From Mariniphaga sp041684965 (GTDB taxonomy: Bacteria; Bacteroidota; Bacteroidia; Bacteroidales; Prolixibacteraceae), in the NCBI GenBank assembly GCA_041684965.1, contig JAWLGR010000025.1, positions 5,748 through 69,747 on the forward strand: a DNA stretch of 64,000 nucleotides, written 5' to 3'. The notes below the pieces were generated by a model. That model was given only the letters and a program-made list of their open reading frames with translations. It was not told where the DNA came from and ran no database searches. Positions 41,616-51,345 of this stretch are shown in pieces; positions within the stretch are counted from its first letter, which is position 1, and the number at the start of each line of letters is the position of its first letter. Made by a program: the position numbers and the translations under genes.

Positions 41616-43511
41616 ATGAAAAAAAATTTGTTAACCAAGCTTACCTGCTTTTCAAAACGTATCTATTTATTTTTCCTGGGTCTTATATTATTAACTACGG
41701 CTGGCATTGCTCAGCATGTTGAATTTGTAACCTTACAGGATTCAAAAAGTGAAAAATCATTCAGTTTTCTGGTAAATGATGACTCCTTTACAGACGAATA
41801 TTTTACCTATATAGAAGGGTTACCAGTTATGGATCCATTTTCATCACCAAATGTACATTTGCTGGATGGAAAAAATAAATATGATTATTATGGATCGGGG
41901 GATGTTAATAACGATGAAATTATTAATCAGGAGGATGTCGATTTAATAATGAATCAGCAGATAACTTCCAAAATGCTTAAAAGGGCAGATGTGAATGGAG
42001 ATGGGAAAGTTGATTTTGAAGATGCATCTTTGATGGAGAAGTACATCAGGGGAGAAACAGATTATTTGCCGGGACATTGGGATAAATTAAATCTTCAGCC
42101 TGACAGAAAGGATTTGAAACTGGATTGGTTAAGAAAAAGGGTATCTTATTACATAGAAAATGTTCAAAAAGAAATACCAGGGTGGGACTATAAAGATTAC
42201 AGTCAATTATTTTGCTTTAATTTTATGGGGATAGAGAAATTCAGCAATTCTCAATATGCATCAAAATATCTGGAATATGTTTCTGAAATGAAAGAAAATA
42301 TTCCTTTATATTATGCACATATGAAAGTAAATAATCAGGATCTTTATTTTGAAACACCTGCAGTTTTTATTGGTGCAGATAATCCGGCTGAGAAGGACGA
42401 TCTTTTTGATTTGAATCAGTGGTATATTTTTAATTATTCAAATGGTGAAATGATTGAACCGGGTGATTACCACATGGATCCAAATTATGGAGTATCCTTC
42501 TCGGGATTCTATTACAACAAGCATCATAATTATTATACGTCTACAATTTTGATTCAATTTGATTTGGTAGAAGGAATTTTTCATTTACAAAAAGATATGC
42601 AATTACCTGATGGAGATTATGGTACTATTATAAATTTCATTGAACAGGGAGGAAGGTTTCCTCAGGTATTTGAAAATCCATGGCATTTGAAATTGGAATA
42701 CCTGGAAAAACCTGATACTGCAGAAACAGGAATAGTTACAGAAGAAAGTACTGCCTATTTTAACAGGCAGTGGGAGAGTAACTCGGAATATTACTTATCA
42801 AGAGTTAAAGAGGAAAAAAAAGAATGGGAAAAGAAAGCTGTAAATCAGGATTATCCGGATTACGAATACGACTGTATTCGAACTGACAGCGTCTTTTTGA
42901 ATGTTGGAAGGCACAGCTATAGTGACGTAAGAAGATATTTTAATAAAGTCAGGGATAATGAGGCTCCTGTGTTTTCCGGAGCTGATACAACAGGTGCATT
43001 AACTCCTGTTGTTATTAAAAATTGGAAAGATAACGGTATCGCAGATGTTTATATAACACCGGAAAATCCTGAAATCGGATTTCCTGAAGTGTATGATAAT
43101 TCAACTTATCCGGTAGATTTTTCCTGGAGTTTTAAGCCGGTTAATGATGGTAATAATAAGTATCTGATAGAATACACTGCCACCGATAAATCTATAAATA
43201 AAAATACTTCAGCAGCTTATCAGGAAATCATTGTGGAAGATGTAACACCAGCCGGTTATCATGAATCAACTCAGAGATTGGTTGCATATCCCAATCCTGC
43301 AAAAGGTATAGTGTATTTCAATTGGAACAGGGATTCAGAGAACGTAAAAATTGAAGTTTACGATGTAGCTGGTACTTTGATTAGCAATGGCTGGGGAAAT
43401 TACAACAGGGGAGAAAAAATTAAAATTAAGTTGACTGACCAGAATGGCATATACATCATTAAACTCATAAGTGAAAAGCAGACTGAAAAATTTATAATTA
43501 CCAATCATTAA
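41616..43511 (+). CDS. T9SS-secreted protein with dockerin-like EF-hand pair
   Basis: 631 residues. A signal peptide (about 1-33) is followed near residues 95-150 by two EF-hand-like loops, GDVNNDEIINQEDVDLIM and ADVNGDGKVDFEDASLMEKY, which form a dockerin type I-like module. The central 400 residues are acidic and aromatic and were not assigned to a family. The C-terminus carries a T9SS sorting domain (RLVAYPNPAKGIVYF ... KIEVYDVAGTLIS ... NGIYIIKLISEKQ). It is probably secreted and calcium-binding; the dockerin-like position near the N-terminus is unusual. No cohesin protein is encoded in the window. Confidence 0.8.
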   Translation: MKKNLLTKLTCFSKRIYLFFLGLILLTTAGIAQHVEFVTLQDSKSEKSFSFLVNDDSFTDEYFTYIEGLPVMDPFSSPNVHLLDGKNKYDYYGSGDVNNDEIINQEDVDLIMNQQITSKMLKRADVNGDGKVDFEDASLMEKYIRGETDYLPGHWDKLNLQPDRKDLKLDWLRKRVSYYIENVQKEIPGWDYKDYSQLFCFNFMGIEKFSNSQYASKYLEYVSEMKENIPLYYAHMKVNNQDLYFETPAVFIGADNPAEKDDLFDLNQWYIFNYSNGEMIEPGDYHMDPNYGVSFSGFYYNKHHNYYTSTILIQFDLVEGIFHLQKDMQLPDGDYGTIINFIEQGGRFPQVFENPWHLKLEYLEKPDTAETGIVTEESTAYFNRQWESNSEYYLSRVKEEKKEWEKKAVNQDYPDYEYDCIRTDSVFLNVGRHSYSDVRRYFNKVRDNEAPVFSGADTTGALTPVVIKNWKDNGIADVYITPENPEIGFPEVYDNSTYPVDFSWSFKPVNDGNNKYLIEYTATDKSINKNTSAAYQEIIVEDVTPAGYHESTQRLVAYPNPAKGIVYFNWNRDSENVKIEVYDVAGTLISNGWGNYNRGEKIKIKLTDQNGIYIIKLISEKQTEKFIITNH

Positions 43512-43803
43512 TCTCCTGTTCCGCTAGGAGAAAATTTTATCTTTTAAAAAGTAATTCAATAAAAACCTCCGACTGAATATTCCTTTCACAAAGTCGGTTT
43601 GCGGACATAATTATAAAGATTGCTTTAGTGCTTAACCTTCTTTGGATTGCCATAATCCATTAAAGATTTTGTTTGCTAAAATTTTATTATTGCTCTTCTC
43701 TGACATAGATCAGAATATTGGAAATTGGGGGGTTCGAAAAGTTAATGGCGTCTATTCTGAAATATTGTCTTATATAATTCTTTGTATTCTCTTCGAAGTT
43801 TAT

Positions 43804-43878
43804 TTGATATAAATTCGTGAAATCGCGAATTTATATCGAATAAACATCGAATAAACATCGAATAAACGACGAATAAAA
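43804..43878. repeat. Hairpin plus iteron repeat element, copy 2
   Basis: TTGATATAAATTCG ... CGAATTTATATCGAA (43804-43840) forms a hairpin followed by iterations of TAAACATCGAA and AACGACGAAT up to about 43878. The architecture equals that of 9711-9795 although the stem sequence differs. It lies in the 530-base intergenic region between the T9SS gene and IS66. The rest of that region holds no recognisable gene. Confidence 0.6.
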
Positions 43879-44044
43879 TATTAGTTTGACTTGAAGCAAA
43901 AGGAGTGAATCTATATACAATCCCTTATCTTTATATCCGTATCCATATTGGGTATCCGTATCCGTTCGTGCAAGTAGGTCTTGCTAAATCCTTATTGATT
44001 TTTATAACGCCAAATTAGTTTGATTGCGTGATTACCCCTTGCTC

Positions 44045-45550
44045 TTAAAGTTTCAGGTTCTGCGGTAGTAATTCGTGAAGCTTGTTGACTTTGTACTCAG
44101 GGATAAGTTCCAGTACTTTTTTTAGCCATTCATAGGGATTGACATTGTTCTTTTTGCATGTGCCAAAGAAGGAGTAAAACATGGCAGCTCGTTCTGCCCC
44201 TCGATGTGAGCCTGCAAACAAATAGTTTTTTCTGCCCAGGGCAATGGGCCTGATGGCATTTTCCGCAAGATTATTATCTATTTCCAGGGAACCATCAAGC
44301 AGATAGTTTAAAAGATTATCCCACCGGGGTATGCAATAAGCCACAGCTTTTCCTATGGGTGATTTAGGATGTGAAGTTTTATAGATTTCCACCATCCATT
44401 TTCCAAGCTCGTTTAAAACCGGGAGTGCCATCTCAAGTCTGAGTTCATATCTTTCTGCCGGTGAAAGATTTTCTTCTCTTGCCGTCTGTTCAATGGCATA
44501 AAGCTTTTGAAACATATCCAAAGCATATACTGCTTTCTCTTTGTCATAATCTTTGGCTTTATCAAAACCCCTGCGGGCATGAGCCATACAGTTTAAATGA
44601 ATAATATCTTTTCTTCTTGTAATAAAATCATAGACAATATAACCATCGGTCTGCAGATAACCATTATAATTCTTCAACAACAAGGATGGTCCTTCCCTTG
44701 ACCTGCCAATTTGATAATCAAATAAAACTGATTTTTCCAATGGAGAATGATAAAGCCAGTGATACCCCCTGTGGGTTTTTCCTTTTTTGGTTCTATCCAG
44801 TACCTGTATCGGAGTTTCATCCACCTGAAGGTATCCCTGTGCCAGTATGCGCCGTTTAAGACTTTCATATAATGGCCATAGCAAATCGTAAATTCCATCC
44901 TGCCAGCCATTCATAGTTGAAGAGGGCATTCTTATTCCTTCAAGTGAGAAACGCTCATTTTGACGATTCAGAGGAAGATGATATACAAATTTATCTACAT
45001 GTATCTGTGCCAGCAAAGCAGGACTTGCCATGCATTTTTCAATAGGGAATACAGGAAGTTTTCCTATGACTCCTTTATATGTTAAGGTTTCATCATCCTC
45101 CAATTTAATATACTTGGGCCGGATGTATCTTATTACAGATAATTTTGCAGGAGTAAAGTCCAACTGCTCGGTAATTTCTTTCCCGATACACTTCATTCCT
45201 GTAGTGTCCTCTTCGGGCTCAATAACAACTTCTTTAACGGGCAAATGTGAGGGCAGGGTCATGCGCCCGGGATGGTTTATACGTTTTGTTTTTTTACGTA
45301 CATAGGTAATGGTTTCCTGCTGTTTTTCCGGCTCCTGCTCAGTCTCTACTTCAAAAGGCAGGGTCATTTGATTTTCATCGGCATCCTTAACAAAACGTTC
45401 CCGTTTTGCGCCATAAAGCAAGCGCTGAATCTGGTCTATCCGGAACTGTAAATCAGCAACCCTGGATTCAAGGTTTAAGTTTTCTGACAGCAGCTTTTTA
45501 CTTACCTGCAGCAACTCCTCAAAACTCATATTTTCCAGCACCTTTGTCAT
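44045..45550 (-). CDS. tnpC: IS66 transposase TnpC
   Basis: 501 residues. The order of domains is that of IS66 transposases: an N-terminal leucine-rich coiled coil (MSFEELLQVSKKLLSENLNL), a zinc-finger-like linker region, the DDE catalytic core (YLQVDETPIQVLD, GYLQTDGYIVYD, and the Glu segment IDNNLAENAIRPIALGRKNY) and the C-terminal segment (GTCKKNNVNPYEWLKKVLELIPEY). The catalytic residues appear intact. It is the last gene of the element's minus-strand operon. Confidence 0.93.
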   Translation of the reverse strand: MTKVLENMSFEELLQVSKKLLSENLNLESRVADLQFRIDQIQRLLYGAKRERFVKDADENQMTLPFEVETEQEPEKQQETITYVRKKTKRINHPGRMTLPSHLPVKEVVIEPEEDTTGMKCIGKEITEQLDFTPAKLSVIRYIRPKYIKLEDDETLTYKGVIGKLPVFPIEKCMASPALLAQIHVDKFVYHLPLNRQNERFSLEGIRMPSSTMNGWQDGIYDLLWPLYESLKRRILAQGYLQVDETPIQVLDRTKKGKTHRGYHWLYHSPLEKSVLFDYQIGRSREGPSLLLKNYNGYLQTDGYIVYDFITRRKDIIHLNCMAHARRGFDKAKDYDKEKAVYALDMFQKLYAIEQTAREENLSPAERYELRLEMALPVLNELGKWMVEIYKTSHPKSPIGKAVAYCIPRWDNLLNYLLDGSLEIDNNLAENAIRPIALGRKNYLFAGSHRGAERAAMFYSFFGTCKKNNVNPYEWLKKVLELIPEYKVNKLHELLPQNLKL

Positions 45551-45632
45551 AGTCCAAAGATACTGTATTTACAGGCCTTTCAGAAGGAAAAACAGGGCAA
45601 GTTATCAAGATATTTTCTTGATAAATAATGGC

Positions 45633-45986
45633 CTAAAAATTTGGCTGATAGCGTTTTCTTTTTTGAACATTTTTAATGGAAAGACCGTCAACAATCATCA
45701 CCAAAGTAGCATAGTCAAGGGTGATACTTCCAACCGAAGAATCATACCGGGGAAGCTCAAAAGTTCCTTTTTCAAGACGCTTATAATAAAGAATAAATCC
45801 ACTTCCTTGCCAATGCAGTAACTTGATTTTGTCCCGGCTCTTGTTAATGAAAATAAATACTTCTCCATTGCAGGGGTTGCCTCCCAGGTTGTTTTGGACA
45901 AGGCCACTGAGACCATCAAAACTTAGACGCATATCCGCAGGTTGACTATACAAATGAAACCGGTTCTCGGAAGATAGGGCAAACAT
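45633..45986 (-). CDS. tnpB: IS66 accessory protein TnpB (Orf2)
   Basis: 117 residues with the IS66_Orf2 signature: PADMRLSFDGLSGLVQ, NPCNGEVFIFINKSRDKIKL and LHWQGSGFILYYKRLEKG. This protein is required for transposition of IS66-type elements, probably by assisting the transposase, though its biochemical role is not settled. It lies 3 bases after tnpA, implying a single transcript. Confidence 0.93.
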   Translation of the reverse strand: MFALSSENRFHLYSQPADMRLSFDGLSGLVQNNLGGNPCNGEVFIFINKSRDKIKLLHWQGSGFILYYKRLEKGTFELPRYDSSVGSITLDYATLVMIVDGLSIKNVQKRKRYQPNF

Positions 45987-45989
45987 AAG

Positions 45990-46322
45990 CTAATAATTTA
46001 TCAGTTTTTTTAATTGATTGATATCTGTTTCACCCGGAAAGCTAAGTCTTACTCCATTGGGAAAAGAAATTTCAATACGGTCCGCATCCTCATTAACAGA
46101 ATTAACGGGTGGAGATACTTTTACCGGAATAAATCCAGGATACTGCTCTAAATATAAACTTATCATCTCCCGTTCCTGATTATACTTCTTAACCCAATGA
46201 TAAAAAGAGGATACAGGAATTTTTTCCCGCTCACAAAATTCAGCCTGGGTTACTCCGCTTTCCTGCCAAATTTCTATTGCCAGATACATTTCTTCTTTAC
46301 TGTATTTTTGATTCTTCTTCAT
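45990..46322 (-). CDS. tnpA: IS66 accessory protein TnpA (helix-turn-helix)
   Basis: 110 residues. The N-terminal half is a helix-turn-helix of the transposase-8-like type (SKEEMYLAIEIWQESGVTQA, EFCEREKIPVSSFYHWVKKY), the rest a linker and strand-rich tail (RIEISFPNGVRLSFPG) typical of IS66 Orf1 proteins. It is the first gene of the element and presumably binds its ends or promoter. Confidence 0.9.
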   Translation of the reverse strand: MKKNQKYSKEEMYLAIEIWQESGVTQAEFCEREKIPVSSFYHWVKKYNQEREMISLYLEQYPGFIPVKVSPPVNSVNEDADRIEISFPNGVRLSFPGETDINQLKKLINY

Positions 46323-46557
46323 GGGGTGAAGTTAGAGCTCAAATCTTTAACCAAAAAGACGGGGTTAGTAGAGTGGATACGGGTATCCAATCAGCAAGAT
46401 CCTTTTGTTAGGATGGCTACCAATGAAGTACCGGACAGGTTTTTAAAATCGTATATCAAAACACGTTTTAATTTTTTACCATCCTGCAGTCTTTTTTCCA
46501 AATTGTTTCTAATTTTAGCTTTGCATCATCATCATCTAGTTTTAACAGAACCTGGCA

Positions 46558-47931
46558 ATGAAAAGAAAAATAATTAGGAGAACAGCGCTTATTGTTGTTC
46601 TCGGTCTTGTTGCAGGCGGTTTGTTTTTTGCCTGGCAGCGTATTCCTATCATCACTGCATTTGCCGCCAAAGGGATGTGCTCCAGCGTTTTTTTAGCAAA
46701 TAAAGATCCGGAACGGATAAAGGCCGAAGACCTTTCATTTTTCCCCATAAGCCTGGCAACAACGCAGATAAATTACGACGAGAAATCAGTAACATCATCA
46801 GTGTTTGGCCTGGCAAAACGCAAGGCGGTTTTCCGGGAAGGGCAGGGGGCGGTTATTGTTTTGCAAACTCCTGAAAATGAACTAAGCAAAGTAATTTTTA
46901 AAATACCGGATCCTGAGTATCACCAGGATACTCTTCACTGGCCTAAAGGCAACATATTGTCTGATACCATGCCTTCAGGAGTAAATTTTAACCGGCTTCA
47001 TGAACTATTGGATACCTGCTTTGACCGACCGGGAAGCGAACCTTTTAAAAAGACATTGGGTATTGCTGTTGTTTATGAAAATCAGTTAATAGCAGAAAAA
47101 TATTTTGATGGATATGATTTTAATACCCTGTTTCACGGGTGGTCGATGACAAAAAGCATTACCGGGGCCTGGGCTGGTATTCTTGCCAACAAAGGATTAC
47201 TTAGTCCGGATGAACCGGCAGGTATTCCGGAATGGGAAAACGATAAACGGAGCAATATTACGGTTAAAAATGTTATCCAGATGTCGACCGGACTCGACTG
47301 GTATGAAAATTATTTTACCATTTCCGATGCTACTGTTATGCTGATGAACAGCGAAGATATGCTGGCTTCGGTCGTTGATAATGAATTGGCATATCCTGCC
47401 GGTACTTATTGGAATTATTCATCAGGTGATGCCAATTTGTTGTCAGGGATCATAAGGCACCGGTTTAAAAACGACAGTTTATATCATATTGGGCTTTACC
47501 GCGATTTGCTGTATCCGGCGGGTATGCTGAATACAAAAGTTGAAACCGATGGCCGTGGCCTGTATGTTGCTTCCTCATACAGCTATGGGACTGTTCGCGA
47601 CTGGGCCCGCTTTGGATTGTTGTTTCTGAATAACGGAATGGTTGCGGGTGATACCTTGCTTCCAAAGGAGTGGGTTGATTTTATGAAAGAACCTGCTAAC
47701 GTATCCGATGGAAAATATGCCGGCACCTTTTGGTTAAAGGAACCCCAGGATCAAAATGCCTTAACCGATGTTCCGGATGATGTTTTTTTTGCTGATGGGT
47801 TCCTGGGGCAGCGGGTTTACATCATCCCTTCAAAAAAACTTGTAGTGGTGCGGATGGGGTATGGCTTAAGTAACTTTAACCTGAATAATTTTGTAAGTGA
47901 AGTAATAAAAACATTGCCTGGTGAGAAATAA
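46558..47931 (+). CDS. Serine hydrolase, class-C beta-lactamase-like
   Basis: 457 residues, membrane-anchored or exported through an N-terminal hydrophobic helix (about 8-26). The beta-lactamase/transpeptidase fold starts near 160; the catalytic Ser-x-x-Lys is SMTK (196-199, HGWSMTKSITG), the second motif is Tyr287-Ser-Ser (YWNYSSGDANLL). The family contains esterases, D-peptidases and related hydrolases, and very few are true beta-lactamases. It sits right of the IS66 element and 430 bases before a sulfatase gene. Confidence 0.85.
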   Translation: MKRKIIRRTALIVVLGLVAGGLFFAWQRIPIITAFAAKGMCSSVFLANKDPERIKAEDLSFFPISLATTQINYDEKSVTSSVFGLAKRKAVFREGQGAVIVLQTPENELSKVIFKIPDPEYHQDTLHWPKGNILSDTMPSGVNFNRLHELLDTCFDRPGSEPFKKTLGIAVVYENQLIAEKYFDGYDFNTLFHGWSMTKSITGAWAGILANKGLLSPDEPAGIPEWENDKRSNITVKNVIQMSTGLDWYENYFTISDATVMLMNSEDMLASVVDNELAYPAGTYWNYSSGDANLLSGIIRHRFKNDSLYHIGLYRDLLYPAGMLNTKVETDGRGLYVASSYSYGTVRDWARFGLLFLNNGMVAGDTLLPKEWVDFMKEPANVSDGKYAGTFWLKEPQDQNALTDVPDDVFFADGFLGQRVYIIPSKKLVVVRMGYGLSNFNLNNFVSEVIKTLPGEK

Positions 47932-48381
47932 CTTTAGTATGAAACTGGATACATTCTCTGTGCCTGCTTTCAGTAAACTCAACTAATCATTCTTTGCTGG
48001 TAAATAAGTCAGTAAAGGAGAGAACAATGCATCCGAAGGAGGGAGCCGGCATTAAAACTACGATTTTTCTCAGGCAATTTTATGGAATTGTTCAACCTGG
48101 TGGAAATAACTCACGGCTTTGAAAAGATATGCAATGCTACGGGAATGGAAATATTTGCAATTTAAGAACCATAAAACTTTATGCAATAGTTCAGGACTTG
48201 ATAATAAACGTAATGATAGCTTTTTCAGAGAATTAGGTAATAGCTGCAGGAATCAATGTCAACAGAATCTGAAGCTTTAAGGAAAAGTGACTACTATATT
48301 GAGTAAGGATAAAGTACCTGAGCAGGTATTATTATTGGTTTAATTTAATTATCTTAAGGGTTGAATTTTAGCCGTTTTGGA
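47932..48381. other. Intergenic region before the sulfatase gene
   Basis: No gene or repeat could be supported. Short open frames are present but have no recognisable features. Confidence 0.4.
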
Positions 48382-49737
48382 ATGAAACATCGGATTTCAA
48401 TTTTTATTGCTGCACTTTTTGTTTTTGCAGTTTGTGGTTCCACCCCGGGGCAAGAAAATTTTTTAAGGCAAATGCCTAATATTGTGCTTATTATGGCCGA
48501 TGATATGGGGTATGAATGTGTTGGTGCCAATGGAAATATTGAATACAATACTCCCAATCTCGACAAGCTGGCAAATTCAGGGATACGGTTTGATAATTGT
48601 TATTCCCAGCCTTTGTGCACTCCATCAAGGGTAAAAATAATGACAGGAAAATCGAATGCCAGAAACTATGTTGATTTTGAATATTTAAGTCCGGATGAAA
48701 AAACCTTCGGCAATTTGTTAAAGGATGCCGGTTATGTGACCTGCATCGCAGGAAAATGGCAATTGAATGGCATACAACATAATTATCCGGGAAATCAGGA
48801 TGTAACACGGCCAAATCATTTTGGATTTAATGAATATTGTCTATGGCAACTTCATCATAAACGTTCTGAAGGAGAACGGTATGCCAATCCTTTGCTTACC
48901 CAAAACGGGAGTGACCTTCCCCGTAATTCAGATGCTTTTGGTCCCCAGGTAGTAGCCGACTTTTTGTCCGGTTTTATTGAAAAAAATGCAGATCGTCCGT
49001 TTTTAATCTATTATCCTATGCTGCTCCCTCATGATCCATTTGTCCCTGTTCCCGGTTCTGCTGTGTGGAATGATCCTTCCCGTCGCTATGAACACGACAC
49101 GGTTTATTTTGCCGGAATGATCGAATATATTGATAAAATAATTGGTCAACTTGAATCGAAACTCCGGGAAAAAGGAATTTGGGAAAATACGCTTTTTATT
49201 TTTACTGCCGATAACGGAACCCATCCTTCAGTTGTTTCAACGACCATGTCAGGTAAAATTAAAGGAGCAAAAGGCCAGTCTATAAATACCGGGAACCATG
49301 TACCTCTTATAATCTCCTGGCCTGAAAGAATCAAAGAGGCGCGGATCTTTAGCGGAATGATTGATTTTTCCGATATTTTGCCAACACTTGCTGATGCTGC
49401 CGGTATCGAACCTTCATCTTATTTTTCTGACGGAAAAAGTTTTATGAATGTTTTAAACGGGGTTGAAGAAAGAAACAATAAACAGGAAATATTTATACAT
49501 TATTCCCCCCGGTGGGGAAGGCATCAGCATAACCGGTGGGTGATGAATTATAAATATAAGCTTTACCGGGATAATAGGTTTTATAATACCGTTTCAGATC
49601 CATTAGAAGAAAATCCAATTTCTGCTCTATCAAAAGACGAAAAAGAAGTTAGGGAAAGATTTGAAAATATTATCCAGGTTAAGGAAAATGAAATACCCTT
49701 TGATTTGAATGATACCAAATTTACAATTCAGAAATAG
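48382..49737 (+). CDS. Sulfatase (formylglycine type)
   Basis: 451 residues from the ATG at 48382, which gives a clean signal peptide (MKHRISIFIAALFVFAVCGS); a TTG at 48361 is less likely. The sulfatase signature is C79-T-P-S-R83 in QPLCTPSRVKIMTGK, where the Cys is converted to formylglycine. The metal site starts with Asp40-Asp41 (IMADDMGYE) and continues with FIFTADNGTH. It hydrolyses a sulfate ester on an unknown organic substrate, probably a glycan. A second sulfatase lies 1.6 kb away on the other strand. An anaerobic-type maturase is not in the window. Confidence 0.9.
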   Translation: MKHRISIFIAALFVFAVCGSTPGQENFLRQMPNIVLIMADDMGYECVGANGNIEYNTPNLDKLANSGIRFDNCYSQPLCTPSRVKIMTGKSNARNYVDFEYLSPDEKTFGNLLKDAGYVTCIAGKWQLNGIQHNYPGNQDVTRPNHFGFNEYCLWQLHHKRSEGERYANPLLTQNGSDLPRNSDAFGPQVVADFLSGFIEKNADRPFLIYYPMLLPHDPFVPVPGSAVWNDPSRRYEHDTVYFAGMIEYIDKIIGQLESKLREKGIWENTLFIFTADNGTHPSVVSTTMSGKIKGAKGQSINTGNHVPLIISWPERIKEARIFSGMIDFSDILPTLADAAGIEPSSYFSDGKSFMNVLNGVEERNNKQEIFIHYSPRWGRHQHNRWVMNYKYKLYRDNRFYNTVSDPLEENPISALSKDEKEVRERFENIIQVKENEIPFDLNDTKFTIQK

Positions 49738-49807
49738 AAGAGCAGCAGATTCAAAGCTTAACCCATTTATTTTTTATTTGAAACAGAAATAAAAGCAAAA
49801 TCATCTG

Positions 49808-51163
49808 TTAATTTTCCGTCCAGACGGGAGCAGATAAAGTAGAGCCATGGAGTTTGAAGCTTCCATCTGCTTCTATGTCATTGAAATGGTGGATTCGCAA
49901 CAAAAAGTATTTTGCAGATTTATTTTCAATAACAGGTTCCCAGACTATTTTACCGGATTTGCCATCAAAGATCTTCTCATTTACAACTATAACATCGTCC
50001 TTGCCATCAGGATGGTTACCCAATATTTGTATCCGGCTTACCCGTTCATCCGGTTTGGATGGAGGAGTATTGACTTCTATATTGAAAACATATTTATCTG
50101 TTTTATCCAGTTTTGAACCCATAATATTACCGTTCACTGAATAGCGCAGTTCTACACCTTCATTCCATGAAACGAAGGTACGCCTTTGTCGCAATGCCTG
50201 AGTGATGGATTCCCTGGTAAGTTCAGGTGCCAAAACAAAAGTTGGTGGTGGCATTTCGTTAATTGCATCCAATCCATGATTGTCGAGCACACCTATTGGT
50301 GCTACCCTCCAACCTTTATTCAGTGCTCTTATATAGGCTTCCCACCGTATGGTATTGTAACTGGTATGGATTTCAAATGTACTAACGAGTTCTGCAATTT
50401 CATCGTCAATATTATCCCAGTCATTGTATTGATCCGGTTGGGGATGATTGAACCCGGTGGCTACATAACCTTTTCCAAGATGGGGTTCTGCTGTTTTTAC
50501 CCAATTGTAAAACTGAGGGACGCTCCAGTTTGCATCGGGCCAGGGTGGGGCAGGCCCCCGCTGGCCATGATCGGCATTAACATATTCGGCAGCATTTATA
50601 ACATTAATATGGCCGCTTCCGCCGTCCTTTGATGTATTGCGGCTGTATTCAAAGCCTGCCAACGCAACAAAATCAGGATATTTGTCAAATTCATCTGCAG
50701 TTTTAAGCATTACCTGCCAGACCGGATTGCTCAATGAAACAGGTTGAAGAGTGGGTTCCTGTGTATGATCGGTTACTACGTAAAAATCATATCCGTTTTT
50801 TCTTGCCAGGGCATAATGATTAGAAGGTAACCCTTGCCGGTTATTGTAATCATCGGGATTAAGACTAATGGAGTGGTGATTTTTGAAATCCATTCCCGAA
50901 GGCACTTTCCATTCCGGATGAAAATTGGTTGGAGCGGAAAGATCGGTTATTCCTTTTTCACGGTGTGCACCATGAGTCCAGGTGTAAATGGTGTGGGAGT
51001 GGGTATTTCCACGGAACACCTTGTAATAGGACAAGGGTTTATGCAGTTCCTTCAAATTACCTGAATCTTTATTGATGCTTTGAGTATATCCTGTTAAAGG
51101 ACAGCAAATAATAACCACCAATGTTAGAATAAGGCAGATTTTATATTTGAAAAGAGTTTTCAT
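49808..51163 (-). CDS. DUF3604 / PHP-like metallohydrolase, exported
   Basis: 451 residues with a signal peptide (KICLILTLVVIICCPLTGYTQ). The DUF3604 family resembles the PHP metal-dependent hydrolase fold: FRGNTHSHTIYTW (metal-binding His pair), FYVVTDHTQEP (Asp-His), LAGFEYSR, GFNHPQPDQ and APIGVLDNHG. A C-terminal beta domain follows from about 340. Enzymes of this group are little characterised, and PHP proteins are typically phosphoesterases. It lies between two sulfatase genes and may act on the same class of substrates. Confidence 0.85.
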   Translation of the reverse strand: MKTLFKYKICLILTLVVIICCPLTGYTQSINKDSGNLKELHKPLSYYKVFRGNTHSHTIYTWTHGAHREKGITDLSAPTNFHPEWKVPSGMDFKNHHSISLNPDDYNNRQGLPSNHYALARKNGYDFYVVTDHTQEPTLQPVSLSNPVWQVMLKTADEFDKYPDFVALAGFEYSRNTSKDGGSGHINVINAAEYVNADHGQRGPAPPWPDANWSVPQFYNWVKTAEPHLGKGYVATGFNHPQPDQYNDWDNIDDEIAELVSTFEIHTSYNTIRWEAYIRALNKGWRVAPIGVLDNHGLDAINEMPPPTFVLAPELTRESITQALRQRRTFVSWNEGVELRYSVNGNIMGSKLDKTDKYVFNIEVNTPPSKPDERVSRIQILGNHPDGKDDVIVVNEKIFDGKSGKIVWEPVIENKSAKYFLLRIHHFNDIEADGSFKLHGSTLSAPVWTEN

Positions 51164-51345
51164 GCTTTGTGTTTTACATTTATTTTTACAATTTCTGTAT
51201 AACCGGGAAGGTAGAATCGTACTACCAATTTCTCAAAAATATATAATTTATTGTATGCCACATACTATTATAGCTTGCACAATTTAATTTATAGAGCGAT
51301 TGCATCAGTTTATGATATGGTTTACGAATGAAACAGCATTGAAAG

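Larger units (their letters stand above)
43971..46407 (-). mobile_element. IS66-family insertion sequence
   Basis: The three-gene tnpA-tnpB-tnpC arrangement defines an IS66-family element. Tentative ends are CAAGTAGGTCTTGCTAAATC (43971) and the complement of CAAAAGGATCTTGCTGATTG (ending 46407), which match at 13-14 of 20 positions. No 8-bp target duplication is visible at these positions, so the exact ends are uncertain. All three frames are open, so it may be mobile. Between tnpB and tnpC lies a perfect TTATCAAG/CTTGATAA hairpin (45602-45624). Confidence 0.65.
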
